A stretch of DNA of 64,000 bases from Peribacillus huizhouensis. Its GTDB lineage: Bacteria; Bacillota; Bacilli; Bacillales; DSM-1321. Below, in pieces: positions 1-7,854 of this stretch. A program made the position numbers and the translations under genes. Numbering within the stretch: position 1 is the first letter of the stretch; every line of letters starts with the position of its first letter. The notes under the pieces were generated by a model, which saw only the letters and a program-made list of their open reading frames with translations, was not told where the DNA came from and searched no databases. The stretch lies in contig NZ_JACJHX010000002.1 of NCBI RefSeq assembly GCF_014138605.1, positions 473,568 through 537,567 on the forward strand, given 5' to 3'.

Positions 1-203
1 ACTAAACATTTATTTAGTTTATCGGCATTTGGATGTTGTTCACGTTCTAGTACGTGACCTATGACAACCCCTTTAAGACCTTCACTTTTCTTTTCTACTC
101 CTTCAACCTCGATGCCGCTTTTGGTAATCTTATCTGAAAGCGTTGTTGCTGTCATGCCAGAAAGATCGACATAATCCTGCAGCCATTTATATGAAACAAA
201 CAT
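1..203 (-). CDS. pheT: Phenylalanyl-tRNA synthetase beta subunit, N-terminal part (cut by window edge)
   Basis: The reverse strand opens with ATG at 203 after a TAAGGAGGAGC ribosome site and reads [19 protein letters not shown], followed by IEVEGVE and [17 protein letters not shown]. This is the N-terminal start of PheT and the beginning of its EMAP/OB-type tRNA-binding domain. About 67 codons are present; the rest lies outside the window. PheT binds and edits tRNA-Phe as part of the cytoplasmic (alpha-beta)2 enzyme. It follows pheS on the same strand, as in other bacilli, but the gap here is 217 bp instead of the usual few bases. Identification is firm; nothing can be said of the missing part. 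Confidence 0.95.
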   Translation of the reverse strand, partial: MFVSYKWLQDYVDLSGMTATTLSDKITKSGIEVEGVEKKSEGLKGVVIGHVLEREQHPNADKLNKCL

Positions 204-420
204 GGATAGCTCCTCCTTATCAAATGCGCCTTGGCGTATTTGCGCCCAGATTTTTTTCGGAGCCTGCTCTGAAAAACTTCCTTTAAAAAATCTGAGGCAT
301 AAGCCTGCGGCTTTAACTTTATTCAGTCGAGGTTTGACCCCCACTGAATTGTATTCTTTTTTGCATTCATCCCCACTTAACGAAGTAAGGTACTTTTGTT
401 GAATAAAGTTAAAAAAATTA
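204..420. repeat. pheS-pheT gap with a perfect 13-bp inverted repeat
   Basis: TTAACTTTATTCA at 313-325 is repeated inverted as TGAATAAAGTTAA at 400-412, enclosing 74 bp that include a CCCCACTGAA stretch resembling the R1 repeats. Nearer pheT, the reverse strand carries CAAAT-AC-GCC-AA-GGC-GC-ATTTG just upstream of the ribosome site, a possible hairpin. No ORF is convincing. It looks like a small insertion within the pheST operon. Confidence 0.6.
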
Positions 421-1461
421 TTAAGATTCGTGGCGATTAAATTGAGTTAAGAAACGGACATCATTTGTATAGAAGTGACGGATATCGTCTACACCGTATT
501 TCAACATCGCAATACGTTCCACACCAATCCCGAACGCAAACCCAGAATATTTCTTCGAGTCAAATCCAGCCATTTCCAAAACATTTGGATGAACGATTCC
601 ACCGCCTAGGACTTCGATCCAACCTGTTCCTTTACAAACGCTGCAACCTTTTCCACCGCAAATTTTACAAGAAATATCGATTTCAACCGATGGCTCTGTG
701 AATGGGAAGAAACTTGGACGCAGACGAATTTCCCGCTCTTTGCCGAATACTTGCTTCGCAAACACTTCAAGCGTTCCTTTTAAATCGCTCATTGAGATAT
801 TTTCATCAATAACCAATCCTTCAATTTGCATGAATTGATGCGAGTGAGTCGCATCATCATTATCACGACGATATACTTTACCCGGACAGATAATTTTAAC
901 CGGCCCTTGTCCTTTATGCTTCTCCATTGTTCTTGCTTGCACTGGAGATGTATGAGTTCGCATTAATGTTTCTTCTGTAATATAGAAAGAATCTTGCATA
1001 TCACGTGCTGGATGGCTCTTTGGTAAATTCAACGCTTCAAAGTTGTAGAAGTCTGTTTCAACTTCCGGACCCTCTGCAACCGTATAGCCCATTCCGATAA
1101 ATAAGTCTTCCACTTCTTCAATGACACGCGTTAACGGATGATGATTCCCTTTATTAACCGGACGTCCCGGTAATGTTACATCAATTTTTTCAACAGCAAG
1201 TTTGGCATTGACAGCTGCCTCTTCAAGCACCTTTTGCTTTTCTTCAATTTTTGTAGCAATCTCTTCACGGACAACATTCACTAACGCTCCCATTTTCGGG
1301 CGTTCCTCAGCGGAAAGCTTGCCCATTCCGCGCAACACTTCCGTGATTGGTCCTTTTTTCCCTAAATATGCGACACGAATGTCATTCAATTCCTTTAATT
1401 CAGAAGCTTCGGCAACCTTCTGTAACGCTTCTTCTTGCAGTTCTTGTAAACGTTCCTGCAT
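421..1461 (-). CDS. pheS: Phenylalanyl-tRNA synthetase alpha subunit
   Basis: Catalytic subunit that attaches Phe to tRNA-Phe in the cytoplasm. The N-terminal ~85 residues are a charged coiled coil, followed by the class II catalytic core: [19 protein letters not shown] (motif 1 region), [27 protein letters not shown] (motif 2) and [16 protein letters not shown] motif 3 near the C-terminus (read as [13 protein letters not shown]). A CxxC-x2-GxxC cluster ([12 protein letters not shown]) lies about 270 residues in. Length (346 aa) is normal. The second ATG (1461) is preferred over 1464: it gives a 7-nt gap to GGAGG and matches the usual MQE start. It is the first gene of the T-box controlled pheST operon. 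Confidence 0.97.
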   Translation of the reverse strand: MQERLQELQEEALQKVAEASELKELNDIRVAYLGKKGPITEVLRGMGKLSAEERPKMGALVNVVREEIATKIEEKQKVLEEAAVNAKLAVEKIDVTLPGRPVNKGNHHPLTRVIEEVEDLFIGMGYTVAEGPEVETDFYNFEALNLPKSHPARDMQDSFYITEETLMRTHTSPVQARTMEKHKGQGPVKIICPGKVYRRDNDDATHSHQFMQIEGLVIDENISMSDLKGTLEVFAKQVFGKEREIRLRPSFFPFTEPSVEIDISCKICGGKGCSVCKGTGWIEVLGGGIVHPNVLEMAGFDSKKYSGFAFGIGVERIAMLKYGVDDIRHFYTNDVRFLTQFNRHES

Positions 1462-1529
1462 CATGTCTCCTCCTTTTTTATAAAAAAATTTAGTTTCTGT
1501 TACTAGTTAACAATGATTGTTATCCATAA

Positions 1530-1632
1530 GGTGGCGGTGCAGAGTAAAGTTTAGTCCATCTTTTAGATCAGATGATTCCTAAGTAAATTGGCCATATGCT
1601 TATGTGGCGGAGCCCCGTCCCCTTGTCCTTAA
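1530..1632. repeat. R2-type dispersed repeat (diverged copy)
   Basis: AAGGTGGCGGTGCAGAG at the left and GTGGCGGAGCCCCGTCC CCTTGTCCTT at the right match the two ends of the R2 family (other copies near 6.26, 9.48, 17.37, 20.1 and 29.67 kb). It lies between pheS and the T-box terminator, so it is part of the pheST leader transcript. Confidence 0.5.
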
Positions 1633-1633
1633 A

Positions 1634-1908
1634 CGCAAAAAAACCCCATCCCTAGAAAGGGACGAGGTTTATGTATCGCGGTACCACCCTTATTAGCGCC
1701 AAAAGAAATAAGCACTCACTTCATTGTAGATAACGGCTTTTTGCCGGTGCAGCTTTCAACAGGTCAATCTGTATCCCGATGCCGACTCAAGAGGTGAATT
1801 CACATCATCATGAACATAAAAATGCTTGCAGTCTAAGGCATTTTCTCCCTAAATGAATGATACGACGCTACTCTTCTCTGTCATAGTCTTTTACATTATG
1901 AAATTTAG
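1634..1908 (-). promoter_or_regulatory. T-box riboswitch (Phe) upstream of pheST
   Basis: Read on the reverse strand, the leader contains the T-box sequence AGGGTGGTACCGCG (1677-1690), which begins the antiterminator, followed by a terminator hairpin (CCTCGTCCC/GGGATGGGG with a T-run, 1636-1670). Upstream, GTGAATTCACC around 1795-1803 offers TTC as the specifier codon, that is, Phe. T-box leaders sense uncharged tRNA and allow read-through into the synthetase operon. The 5' boundary is estimated. Confidence 0.93.
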
Positions 1909-1961
1909 CTTTAATTATATTATAAAACAAACCGAGATTCAAATTCAATTTTATAAATGAG

Positions 1962-2104
1962 CTTTACGAGCCAGAATTCCAATTTGAGTGCCGAATTTAC
2001 ATATTTACGTGCCGGAAGCAATGGTTTTCGAGCCGGAAATTGCACTTTACATGCGTGATTCGAGATTTACGTGCCAGAGCCTCATTTTACGCCTGAAACA
2101 CCAT
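1962..2104. repeat. Degenerate tandem array, about seven 20-22 bp units
   Basis: Successive units begin with TTTACG(T/A)GCC(G/A)GA or a close variant at about 1964, 1985, 2006, 2027, 2048, 2068 and 2088, each followed by 7-8 variable bases. The array lies between the T-box promoter region of pheS and the 3' end of the rRNA methyltransferase gene. No protein is encoded convincingly. Confidence 0.7.
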
Positions 2105-2111
2105 GCAATAT

Positions 2112-2867
2112 TTATTTCCGTAGGTGGTACATCAAAATCCCCGCTGCAATCCCGACGTTCAACGATTCACTTTTCCCGAAAATCGGAATATAGAGATTTT
2201 GCGTCGTTTTAGCTAACAGCTTTTTGTCAACACCTTGACCTTCATTACCTACAAGAAGAGCAAATGTTTCCGATTTTTCTACTTGATCATAGGGAACTGC
2301 TTTTTCTAAGGCAGTGCCATAAACCGGAATGTTCTGTTTCTTCAAAGCACCGATAACTTCTGTTAAGTTTCCTTTTAGGACAGCCATATGAAAGAGACTT
2401 CCTTGAGTCGAGCGAATCACTTTAGGATTATATGCATCTGCACAGCCTTCACCAAGTATAACTGCATCGATTCCAGCTGCATCAGCTGTTCGAATCATCG
2501 TCCCAATATTGCCAGGATCTTGTACAGCATCAATGAGTAGCACTTTTTTCGGTGAAAGGTCTTCAAAACGAATCTTTTTCTGATCACAGATCGCGGCAAT
2601 TCCTTGTGGTGTTTCCGTATCGGTAATCGCATTCATTACTTCACTTGTCACATAGGTAACTTCTGTTCCTTCTAATTTAAATTTCCCCGGAATGACAGCT
2701 TCAATGCTGACAATCACTTCACGAACAATATCTCCTTCTTTCAGTGCTTCTTCAACAAGATGAAACCCTTCAATTAGATATGTACCTGTTAGTTCACGCT
2801 CTTTTTTTGTTAACAATTTCTTCCACTGCTTAACTTTTTGATTTTTGACGGACTCAATATATTTCAA
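2112..2867 (-). CDS. ysgA: TrmH/SpoU-family rRNA methyltransferase (YsgA-like)
   Basis: Predicted SAM-dependent 2'-O-ribose methyltransferase of the SPOUT class, acting on RNA. An N-terminal substrate-binding domain (about 1-95, KNQKVKQWKKLLTKKER then YLIEGFHLVEEAL) precedes the knotted SPOUT domain with its three motifs: LLIDAVQDPGNIGTMIRTA (about 127-145), LLVGNEGQGV (about 205) and SLNVGIAAGILMYHL at the C-terminus. At 251 aa the length is normal. Position between pheS and sspI matches B. subtilis ysgA. The exact modified nucleotide cannot be inferred from sequence. Confidence 0.92.
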   Translation of the reverse strand: MKYIESVKNQKVKQWKKLLTKKERELTGTYLIEGFHLVEEALKEGDIVREVIVSIEAVIPGKFKLEGTEVTYVTSEVMNAITDTETPQGIAAICDQKKIRFEDLSPKKVLLIDAVQDPGNIGTMIRTADAAGIDAVILGEGCADAYNPKVIRSTQGSLFHMAVLKGNLTEVIGALKKQNIPVYGTALEKAVPYDQVEKSETFALLVGNEGQGVDKKLLAKTTQNLYIPIFGKSESLNVGIAAGILMYHLRK

Positions 2868-2893
2868 GGTAAACGCTCCTTCATTTTTTCACT

Positions 2894-3054
2894 AGTTCTT
2901 ATCCCGCATTAACGGGCAGTAAGTCCCTCACCTCAAGCTTATGAGGGATAAAGATGGTAGGTGGGGGACAAACTGCCCATAAAAGCCCGATTGGTTCAAC
3001 TAACCATCAGTGGGGGATGAAGCCCCCCACTGATGGAAGTTTCACTTTATTATA
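2894..3054. repeat. R1 dispersed repeat, about 160 bp
   Basis: Begins TTATCCCGCATTAACGGGCAGT and ends CTGATGGAAGTTTCACTTTAT. It contains two self-complementary parts, CCCCACTGATGG with CCATCAGTGGGG, and AACGGGCAGT with ACTGCCC. The flanks share TTAT. It is one of more than a dozen copies or fragments in intergenic gaps of this window. Confidence 0.75.
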
Positions 3055-3072
3055 ACGCATTTCGCCCTTTGC

Positions 3073-3103
3073 TACATATTTTGATTTGATTTGTTCCATA
3101 CTA
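3073..3103 (+). promoter_or_regulatory. Predicted sigma-G promoter of sspI
   Basis: TACATA (3073-3078) and CATACTA (3097-3103) are separated by 18 bp. The CATNNTA -10 matches the forespore sigma-G consensus, and the downstream gene encodes a forespore-specific spore protein. Inferred from motif and context only. Confidence 0.5.
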
Positions 3104-3139
3104 AAGAAGTGGAACATGATGGTGAGGGGAGGGTTTGAT

Positions 3140-3352
3140 ATGAACTTGAATTTAAGAAATGCAATTATTCACAACGTATCAGGGAATACACAGGATCAGT
3201 TAGAGGATACGATCGTTGATGCCATTCAAAATGGCGAAGAAAAAATGTTGCCTGGACTTGGTGTGTTATTTGAAATTATTTGGCAACATGCATCAGAACA
3301 AGAAAGAACTGAAATGCTTCAAGCTTTAGAATCAGGTTTAAAAAAGCAATAG
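3140..3352 (+). CDS. sspI: Small acid-soluble spore protein I
   Basis: A 70-residue protein, [16 protein letters not shown] then [25 protein letters not shown], which is the SspI signature; the family is found in the spore core. The start at 3140 is chosen over 3086 because it follows GGTGAGGGGAGGG and gives the family N-terminus, while the 18 upstream codons have no counterpart. The gene is convergent with a small reverse-strand gene, and the two share a hairpin terminator. Position next to ysgA is as in B. subtilis. Confidence 0.95.
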   Translation: MNLNLRNAIIHNVSGNTQDQLEDTIVDAIQNGEEKMLPGLGVLFEIIWQHASEQERTEMLQALESGLKKQ

Positions 3353-3376
3353 CCTAACTTAGGCTATTGCTTTTCT
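3344..3376. terminator. Bidirectional terminator, sspI / 47-aa gene
   Basis: AGCAATAGCC (3345-3354), loop TAACTT, AGGCTATTGCT, then TTTT; the complementary A-run before the stem gives a T-run for the reverse strand. The sspI stop codon lies within the stem. Confidence 0.85.
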
Positions 3377-3381
3377 CTTGC

Positions 3382-3525
3382 TTATAAGTGGTCAGTGTTA
3401 ATCCGATTCTGAAAGTATTCATCATGCATGATTGGATTATCATCCTCATCCAATTGAATGTTTTCCTCTTCTTCCTTCATTTGATCCGTTGAGTCATCCA
3501 CCTTTAGCCTTCTCTTCTTATCCAT
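3382..3525 (-). CDS. Small acidic hypothetical protein, 47 aa
   Basis: ATG at 3525 after a GAAGGAGTGAAGATA ribosome site opens a 47-codon frame: a basic N-terminus (MDKKRRLKVDD), a run of acidic residues (MKEEEENIQLDEDDN) and a C-terminal PIMHDEYFQNRINTDHL. There is no membrane segment or signal peptide, and more than a third of the residues are charged. The good ribosome site and the terminator just after the stop codon support a real gene. It faces sspI. I do not recognise a family; a sporulation role is possible from its place only. Confidence 0.7.
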   Translation of the reverse strand: MDKKRRLKVDDSTDQMKEEEENIQLDEDDNPIMHDEYFQNRINTDHL

Positions 3526-3656
3526 TATCTTCACTCCTTCATATACACGTCGTAAGATTAGCTATTCCCGAAACGTGATCCTTTAAACAAAACTAGCTGA
3601 TACAAAGACAAGGAAATAAAAAAGGTATAAAGGTGGTGTTATTGACAAACTTCCTA

Positions 3657-4313
3657 TTACTCAATCAAATTTATAACTTCGGTCAAGCTTTTTTCCAACA
3701 TTGATTGCAGTCGTAAATGGTGATTTTCAAAAGCTAACGCTTCAGTAACCGGGTTTGGCACGATTACACATTTTAACCCAGCTGCTAGAGCCGATTGAAG
3801 CCCATTTAACGAATCTTCAAATGCTACAGCTTCTTTTGGATCAACCTTTAAAACTTCGATTGCTTTTAAGTACAAGTCAGGTGCTGGTTTCACTTGATCA
3901 ACATCATCGCTCGAAATAATGAAGTCAAAATAGTGTAACAGCCCAAGCTCGTTTAAATAGTTCGTTACCCATTCTTTAGTAGAGCTGGAAGCAAGGGCGA
4001 TTTTGTATTTTAACTTACTTGCTTCCTCTAAATACTCCTTCACACCTTCACGCGCCAACGGTGTTTTCATCTTTTCCTTATGTATGCCTTTGGCTTTTTC
4101 CTCAATCTCTTCAATATTACAATTTTCCCCAATTTGTTCTCGGCAATATCTAAATAGTTCAGTATCATCTGAACCAATACATTTAACAAATTGTTCAAGT
4201 GGCAACTTAACCTTATATAAATCTAACGTTTCTCGATAAGCATCATACCAAACCGTCTCTGTGTCTAAAATTAAACCATCAAAGTCGAAAATAACAGCTT
4301 TGATCAAAATCAT
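3657..4313 (-). CDS. HAD-superfamily hydrolase (beta-phosphoglucomutase-like)
   Basis: A 218-aa cytosolic HAD phosphatase/phosphomutase subfamily I protein. Motif I is FDFDGLILDTE (about 8-18; nucleophile and acid/base Asp), motif II IALASSSTKEW (about 105-115), motif III Lys in QVKPAPDLY (about 140) and motif IV VAFEDSLNGLQSA (about 165-177). A helical cap lies between motifs I and II. It resembles B. subtilis YhcW-type proteins; the substrate (a sugar phosphate or nucleotide) cannot be named. It stands alone on the reverse strand with ribosome site AGGAGGAATG. Confidence 0.88.
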   Translation of the reverse strand: MILIKAVIFDFDGLILDTETVWYDAYRETLDLYKVKLPLEQFVKCIGSDDTELFRYCREQIGENCNIEEIEEKAKGIHKEKMKTPLAREGVKEYLEEASKLKYKIALASSSTKEWVTNYLNELGLLHYFDFIISSDDVDQVKPAPDLYLKAIEVLKVDPKEAVAFEDSLNGLQSALAAGLKCVIVPNPVTEALAFENHHLRLQSMLEKSLTEVINLIE

Positions 4314-4453
4314 TCCTCCTTTAACTAATTAATAAGTAAATACTCACCTAAAATAGGCAGAAATTAATAAGCAATAGTTTCATAGAAATTTCCATTACTA
4401 AACATACTGTATAATAATGAACGAACCGTTTCAATCTTCTTGTTCTCCATAAG

Positions 4454-4546
4454 CAAAGGGTCAGACCCCGCAACAACTACATACAGATTATAGTTAGTAT
4501 TTTACTACTATATACTGTGTATAGAGTGCAAGGTTTGACCCTTTTG
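4454..4546 (-). terminator. Long GGGTCAGACC-family stem-loop after ysdC
   Basis: AAAGGGTCAGACC (about 4455-4467) pairs with GGTTTGACCCTTTT (about 4531-4544), enclosing a second inverted pair (CTACATACAG.. with ..CTGTGTATAG). It lies just past the ysdC stop codon. Related stem-loops occur at 10.43, 14.01, 41.9, 47.67, 59.81 and 61.79 kb, always at gene ends. Confidence 0.6.
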
Positions 4547-4604
4547 GGACTTTCTTTATACATGGTTTTCTTCTAAAAGAACGACTTACTTGAAAGTCCT
4601 AGTT

Positions 4605-5690
4605 TTAGCCAAATGTAATCGCATCAACGGTTTTACGATCCAGTTTTTTAATCACTTCAACAATTAATTTAACGGCGTTTTCATAATCATCACGATGGAG
4701 CATCGCAGCATGTGAATGAATGTAACGAGTGGCAATTGTGATCGCAAGCGCTGGAACCCCATTTGCTGTCACATGAATCGATCCCGCATCTGTTCCGCCG
4801 CCAGGCATTGATTCGTATTGATATGGAATATTCATTTCATCAGCCGTATCTGTTACGAGATCCCGAAGTCCTTTATGGGATACCATGCTTGCATCATACA
4901 GAACGATTTGTGGCCCTTTCCCCATCTTACTTTGCGCTTCTTTGTCCGTTACACCTGGCGTGTCACCAGCAATACCAACATCCACCGCAAAACCGATGTC
5001 TGGTTGAATTTTATATGTAGACGTTTTAGCACCTCGTAGTCCGACTTCTTCTTGAACTGCTCCAATCCCGTACACAATATTTGGATGTTCACTACCTTTT
5101 AATTGTTTTAAAACATCAATCGCAATCGCACAGCCAATTCGGTTATCCCAAGCTTTGGCAAGAAGCATCTTCTCATTATTCATAACGGTAAATTCGAAAT
5201 ACGGCACGACCATATCTCCAGGTCTTACACCCCATTCCTCTGCTTCTTCCTTGCTTGATGCTCCAATATCAATGAACATATCTTTAATGTCGACAGGTTT
5301 TTTTCTTGCTTCTGGAGTTAAAATATGTGGTGGCTTTGAACCTATCACTCCGGTCACATCGCCTTTTCTTGTCACAATTGTTACACGCTGAGCAAGCATC
5401 ACCTGTGACCACCAACCACCTACTGTTTGAAAGCGCAGGAACCCTTTTGAATCGATTTGAGTAATCATAAAACCAACTTCATCTAAGTGACCGGTTACAA
5501 TGATTTCTGGTCCGCCTTCTTGACCTGTTTTCTTCGCAATCAAGCTGCCTAAGTGATCTGTAGTCACTTCATCAGCAAATGGGGCAATGTATTCTTTCAT
5601 AATTTGACGGACTTCCCCTTCATTGCCAGCAATTCCTCTTGCATCCGTTAAACTCTTTAACATCGTTAACGTTTCATCTAAATGCGTCAT
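4605..5690 (-). CDS. ysdC: M42-family glutamyl aminopeptidase (YsdC-like)
   Basis: A 361-aa co-catalytic metallo-aminopeptidase/endoglucanase M family enzyme (TET-like, cytoplasmic) that trims N-terminal residues from peptides. Metal-ligand and catalytic motifs are visible: VTGHLDEVG (about 65-73), [13 protein letters not shown] (about 179), [10 protein letters not shown] (about 213-222), [10 protein letters not shown] (about 238) and the C-terminal [14 protein letters not shown]. Start ATG follows AAGGAGG at the usual spacing. In B. subtilis ysdC lies directly after infC-rplT-ysdAB; here 6 kb of other genes separate them. Confidence 0.93.
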   Translation of the reverse strand: MTHLDETLTMLKSLTDARGIAGNEGEVRQIMKEYIAPFADEVTTDHLGSLIAKKTGQEGGPEIIVTGHLDEVGFMITQIDSKGFLRFQTVGGWWSQVMLAQRVTIVTRKGDVTGVIGSKPPHILTPEARKKPVDIKDMFIDIGASSKEEAEEWGVRPGDMVVPYFEFTVMNNEKMLLAKAWDNRIGCAIAIDVLKQLKGSEHPNIVYGIGAVQEEVGLRGAKTSTYKIQPDIGFAVDVGIAGDTPGVTDKEAQSKMGKGPQIVLYDASMVSHKGLRDLVTDTADEMNIPYQYESMPGGGTDAGSIHVTANGVPALAITIATRYIHSHAAMLHRDDYENAVKLIVEVIKKLDRKTVDAITFG

Positions 5691-5732
5691 TGTTATTCCT
5701 CCTTATGTATGGACACTATTCTTTAACTCGCA

Positions 5733-6230
5733 TTAATAGCCTTGCTTCTGCCTATCATAATTAATTTGATTTTTCTCGACATAAGCCTGTTCCACATCTT
5801 CTCCAGAAAAACCAAGCATATTACCGAGACGAAGATAATCTGAAAACATGTTCTCATAGTTTTCCTGAGACTGTTCCATACTAAATGATTGAATAGAAGC
5901 GTATATTTTCAGAAATTGACTCGTTATATCATGTTCTTTACTAGATTGCCCTATTTTCACTTCCACACTCGTTGCTTGCAACTTACAGCCAATTCCGAGT
6001 GAAAGGATGAAGTGAACACCATCTACATATTCAGCTAAAATAGTTTGTCTTGCCGCTGGACCTTTTAAGCTCCAAAATTTGAAACATCTTGTTTCATTGG
6101 CCAGTTCACCAAGCTCAACGAATAAAGCCAGAATTTTTTTATCAATCAGCTCTGCTGCATGGAGGTTGTGCTTTTCTTGTATATGTTGATCAAGTAATTT
6201 TTGCATCTCGAACAGTTTCGTGATATTCAT
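5733..6230 (-). CDS. Dimeric (all-alpha) dUTP diphosphatase family protein
   Basis: A 165-aa protein of the dUTPase_2 / MazG-like all-alpha NTP pyrophosphatase superfamily. The Mg-binding motif ALFVELGELANETRCFKFW (about 36-54, ExxE) and AEYVDGVHFILSLG (about 79-92, ExxD) are both present, so it is likely active in hydrolysing dUTP to dUMP and limiting uracil in DNA. It follows ysdC's start by 42 bp on the same strand and may share its transcript. Substrate preference (dUTP or another NTP) is inferred. Confidence 0.85.
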   Translation of the reverse strand: MNITKLFEMQKLLDQHIQEKHNLHAAELIDKKILALFVELGELANETRCFKFWSLKGPAARQTILAEYVDGVHFILSLGIGCKLQATSVEVKIGQSSKEHDITSQFLKIYASIQSFSMEQSQENYENMFSDYLRLGNMLGFSGEDVEQAYVEKNQINYDRQKQGY

Positions 6231-6258
6231 GATTCGTTCCTACTTTCATAAGCGATTT

Positions 6259-6425
6259 GTATGAAGGTCATGGGGCGAGGCTTCGCGACTTATTAATATA
6301 GCCATTTTTTTAAAAATAAACCTATATTATTAGTAAAGTATACCAAAATCCGGCTCCGCACCGCTACCATTTTGATTAGGTGAGTGTCGCGTGCTACATG
6401 TTGATCCTTTCATGGTAATGTGGTG
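6259..6425. repeat. R2-type dispersed repeat
   Basis: TATGAAGGTCATGGGGCGAG GCTTCGCGAC at the left, and TCCGGCTCCGCACCGC followed by AGTGTCGCGTGCTACATG at the right, match the R2 family in reverse orientation. The centre (Phe-rich A/T tract) is variable. From 6430 to 6638 I see no gene or recognisable element. Confidence 0.55.
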
Positions 6426-6638
6426 TTGTAATGCCATACAGATGTTGTATGGTTTTACTATTGCATATTCCCTGAACAAGATAACTTTTATTATTATGAA
6501 ACAAGATTAAAGTTATGCGAAGCGTGATGAATTATGGAGGTCTCGGCCATCCATGTACAACTTTAAGGACTATCTAGCTTGCACAAAAAAATGTATATCT
6601 ATCTGTCATTATGTTGTATAGTTAATGCTTAATTACTA

Positions 6639-6890
6639 ATAAAGTGAAACTTCTATCAGTGGCCCCCCCACTGGTGGTAAGTCCCGTTCTACTGTCGATT
6701 CAATGAATCACTAAGTACGCCGCGTCCTGCGGCAACGTCTGTGTGACCCACATCCTGTGGGCGCTAACTTACATTTGAAACCCACAAAGGTAAGTTTCAC
6801 TGTATCTCACCAATCGGACCTTTACGGACAGTTGATCCCCACCTATCTTCTTTTGCATGCTCAGAATCTTGATGTGGGGTCTTAGTGGGA
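6639..6890. repeat. R1 dispersed repeat, long form
   Basis: Starts ATAAAGTGAAACTTC, contains CCCACTGGTGG, CTACTGTCGATTCAATGAAT, the GACGCGGCGTAC-like block, CCCACATCCTGTGGG, CCACAAAGGTAAGTTTCACT and CAATCGG, and ends with the ACAGTTGATCCCCACCT arm near 6850. Order and content match the long copies at 8.6, 20.65 and 60.8 kb. Confidence 0.7.
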
Positions 6891-6949
6891 AATGGGCTAA
6901 ACTAGACAATAACCGGTAGCTAAAAGCTACAACAATATGGAGTGATTAT

Positions 6950-7111
6950 ATGAGTAAAGCTAAAGGTGGCACAGGAAGAGGTACAGATAAGAAGGGCTGG
7001 AATCGTTGGAAAGCTGGTGCCAAAAAAGCCAAAAGTGCCAAACCATATATAAGCAAAGGTGTTAAGAAACGCGGTTCTGCACAGACTGCAAACAATAATA
7101 AGGGTGAATAA
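6950..7111 (+). CDS. Small basic Gly/Lys-rich protein, 53 aa (DUF3934-like)
   Basis: ATG at 6950 follows TATGGAGTGATT and the frame reads MSKAKGGTGRGTDKKGWNRW then KAGAKKAKSAKPYISKGVKKR, ending in GE. It is strongly basic, glycine-rich at the N-terminus and has no membrane segment. From memory this pattern (KGWNRWxA..K..KPY.SKG.KK) fits the short Bacillus DUF3934 proteins of unknown function. A Rho-independent terminator 35 bp downstream supports a real transcript. It is too short for most ORF filters; role unknown. Confidence 0.78.
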   Translation: MSKAKGGTGRGTDKKGWNRWKAGAKKAKSAKPYISKGVKKRGSAQTANNNKGE

Positions 7112-7143
7112 CAACTGCTAATCTAGCGTATCATCTTATATTA

Positions 7144-7176
7144 ACAAAAAAAGACCGAGTAAGGTCTTTTTTTGTT
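7144..7176 (+). terminator. Terminator after the 53-aa basic protein
   Basis: AAAAAAAGACC-GAGTAA-GGTCTTTTTTT: a short stem with long flanking A- and T-runs, probably active in both directions. Confidence 0.8.
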
Positions 7177-7179
7177 TTC

Positions 7180-7224
7180 AAGCATTAACGGGCAGTCTCC
7201 CCATTGATTGAAGTTTCACTTTAT
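7180..7224. repeat. R1 repeat, minimal copy
   Basis: Only the two ends remain: GCATTAACGGGCAGT followed by CCATTGATTGAAGTTTCACTTTAT. This shows the shortest form of the family, about 45 bp. Confidence 0.7.
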
Positions 7225-7796
7225 ATAAGATGATACTGTTTTCGAATGATATCCATCACAGTAGCCAAAATCTCAATATCCTGTTGATTCTTCATTAATA
7301 GAATTCCGCCTTCAATCATGGCAACGATGGCTTGGGCACTTTTTGTACAATTTATTGTCGGATCTAATTGATTTTCCTCGACCATTTCGGTTAAGGAAGC
7401 TGCTACCTCAGAAATCCACTTGTTAAAAAATTCTTTAATTTTAACTCGGAATGTTTCATCGTGCTCGCTCATCTCAATCGCTAAATTACCCACAGCACAG
7501 CCAAGTTTACTTTTCGTTTCAGTATGAGAAGCAAGATTCCAATCAAGCATTTTGTTTAATCTTTTTTTAGCTTCTTCCTTTGACTGAAAGATCTCCTTAA
7601 TCAACTGTTGATCTAGATCTTGAACTAGGTCTTCTACAACAGCTAGTCCAAGATCATATTTCGAAGTAAAATAATGATAAAATTGCCCTTTGCCGATAGA
7701 GGCTGCATTGAGAATATCAGATATCGAAGTTGCTTGGTATCCTTTAGAATGAATAATCCCTCTTGCGATTGTAATAATTTCTTGCTTTTTAGACAT
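7221..7796 (-). CDS. TetR/AcrR-family transcriptional regulator
   Basis: A 191-aa regulator. The N-terminal helix-turn-helix is intact (IITIARGIIHSKGYQATS, then ILNAASIGKGQFYHYF, about 7-45), followed by SKYDLGLAVVEDL and a helical ligand-binding domain of about 140 residues. It lies 58 bp downstream of the double AhpD-like gene on the same strand, so the two are probably one operon, with the regulator likely binding the TACC-N4-GGTA palindrome before that gene. The ligand is unknown; context suggests a reactive or oxidising compound. Confidence 0.88.
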   Translation of the reverse strand: MSKKQEIITIARGIIHSKGYQATSISDILNAASIGKGQFYHYFTSKYDLGLAVVEDLVQDLDQQLIKEIFQSKEEAKKRLNKMLDWNLASHTETKSKLGCAVGNLAIEMSEHDETFRVKIKEFFNKWISEVAASLTEMVEENQLDPTINCTKSAQAIVAMIEGGILLMKNQQDIEILATVMDIIRKQYHLI

Positions 7797-7854
7797 ATAT
7801 TCACACCTTTTTAGCTGTTTAATCTTAGATGATGTGCTTCACTATTTAATTCAA

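Noticed and set aside
202..402. A 66-aa forward frame between pheT and pheS
   Set aside because: No ribosome site; it overlaps the inverted repeat and the pheT leader.
2112..2867. TrmH-family protein as an antibiotic-resistance (TsnR-like) methyltransferase
   Set aside because: Place between pheS and sspI is the conserved housekeeping locus of ysgA; nothing suggests resistance.
6430..6638. Possible gene remnant between R2 and R1 copies
   Set aside because: Translations in all frames are short, with no recognisable motif.
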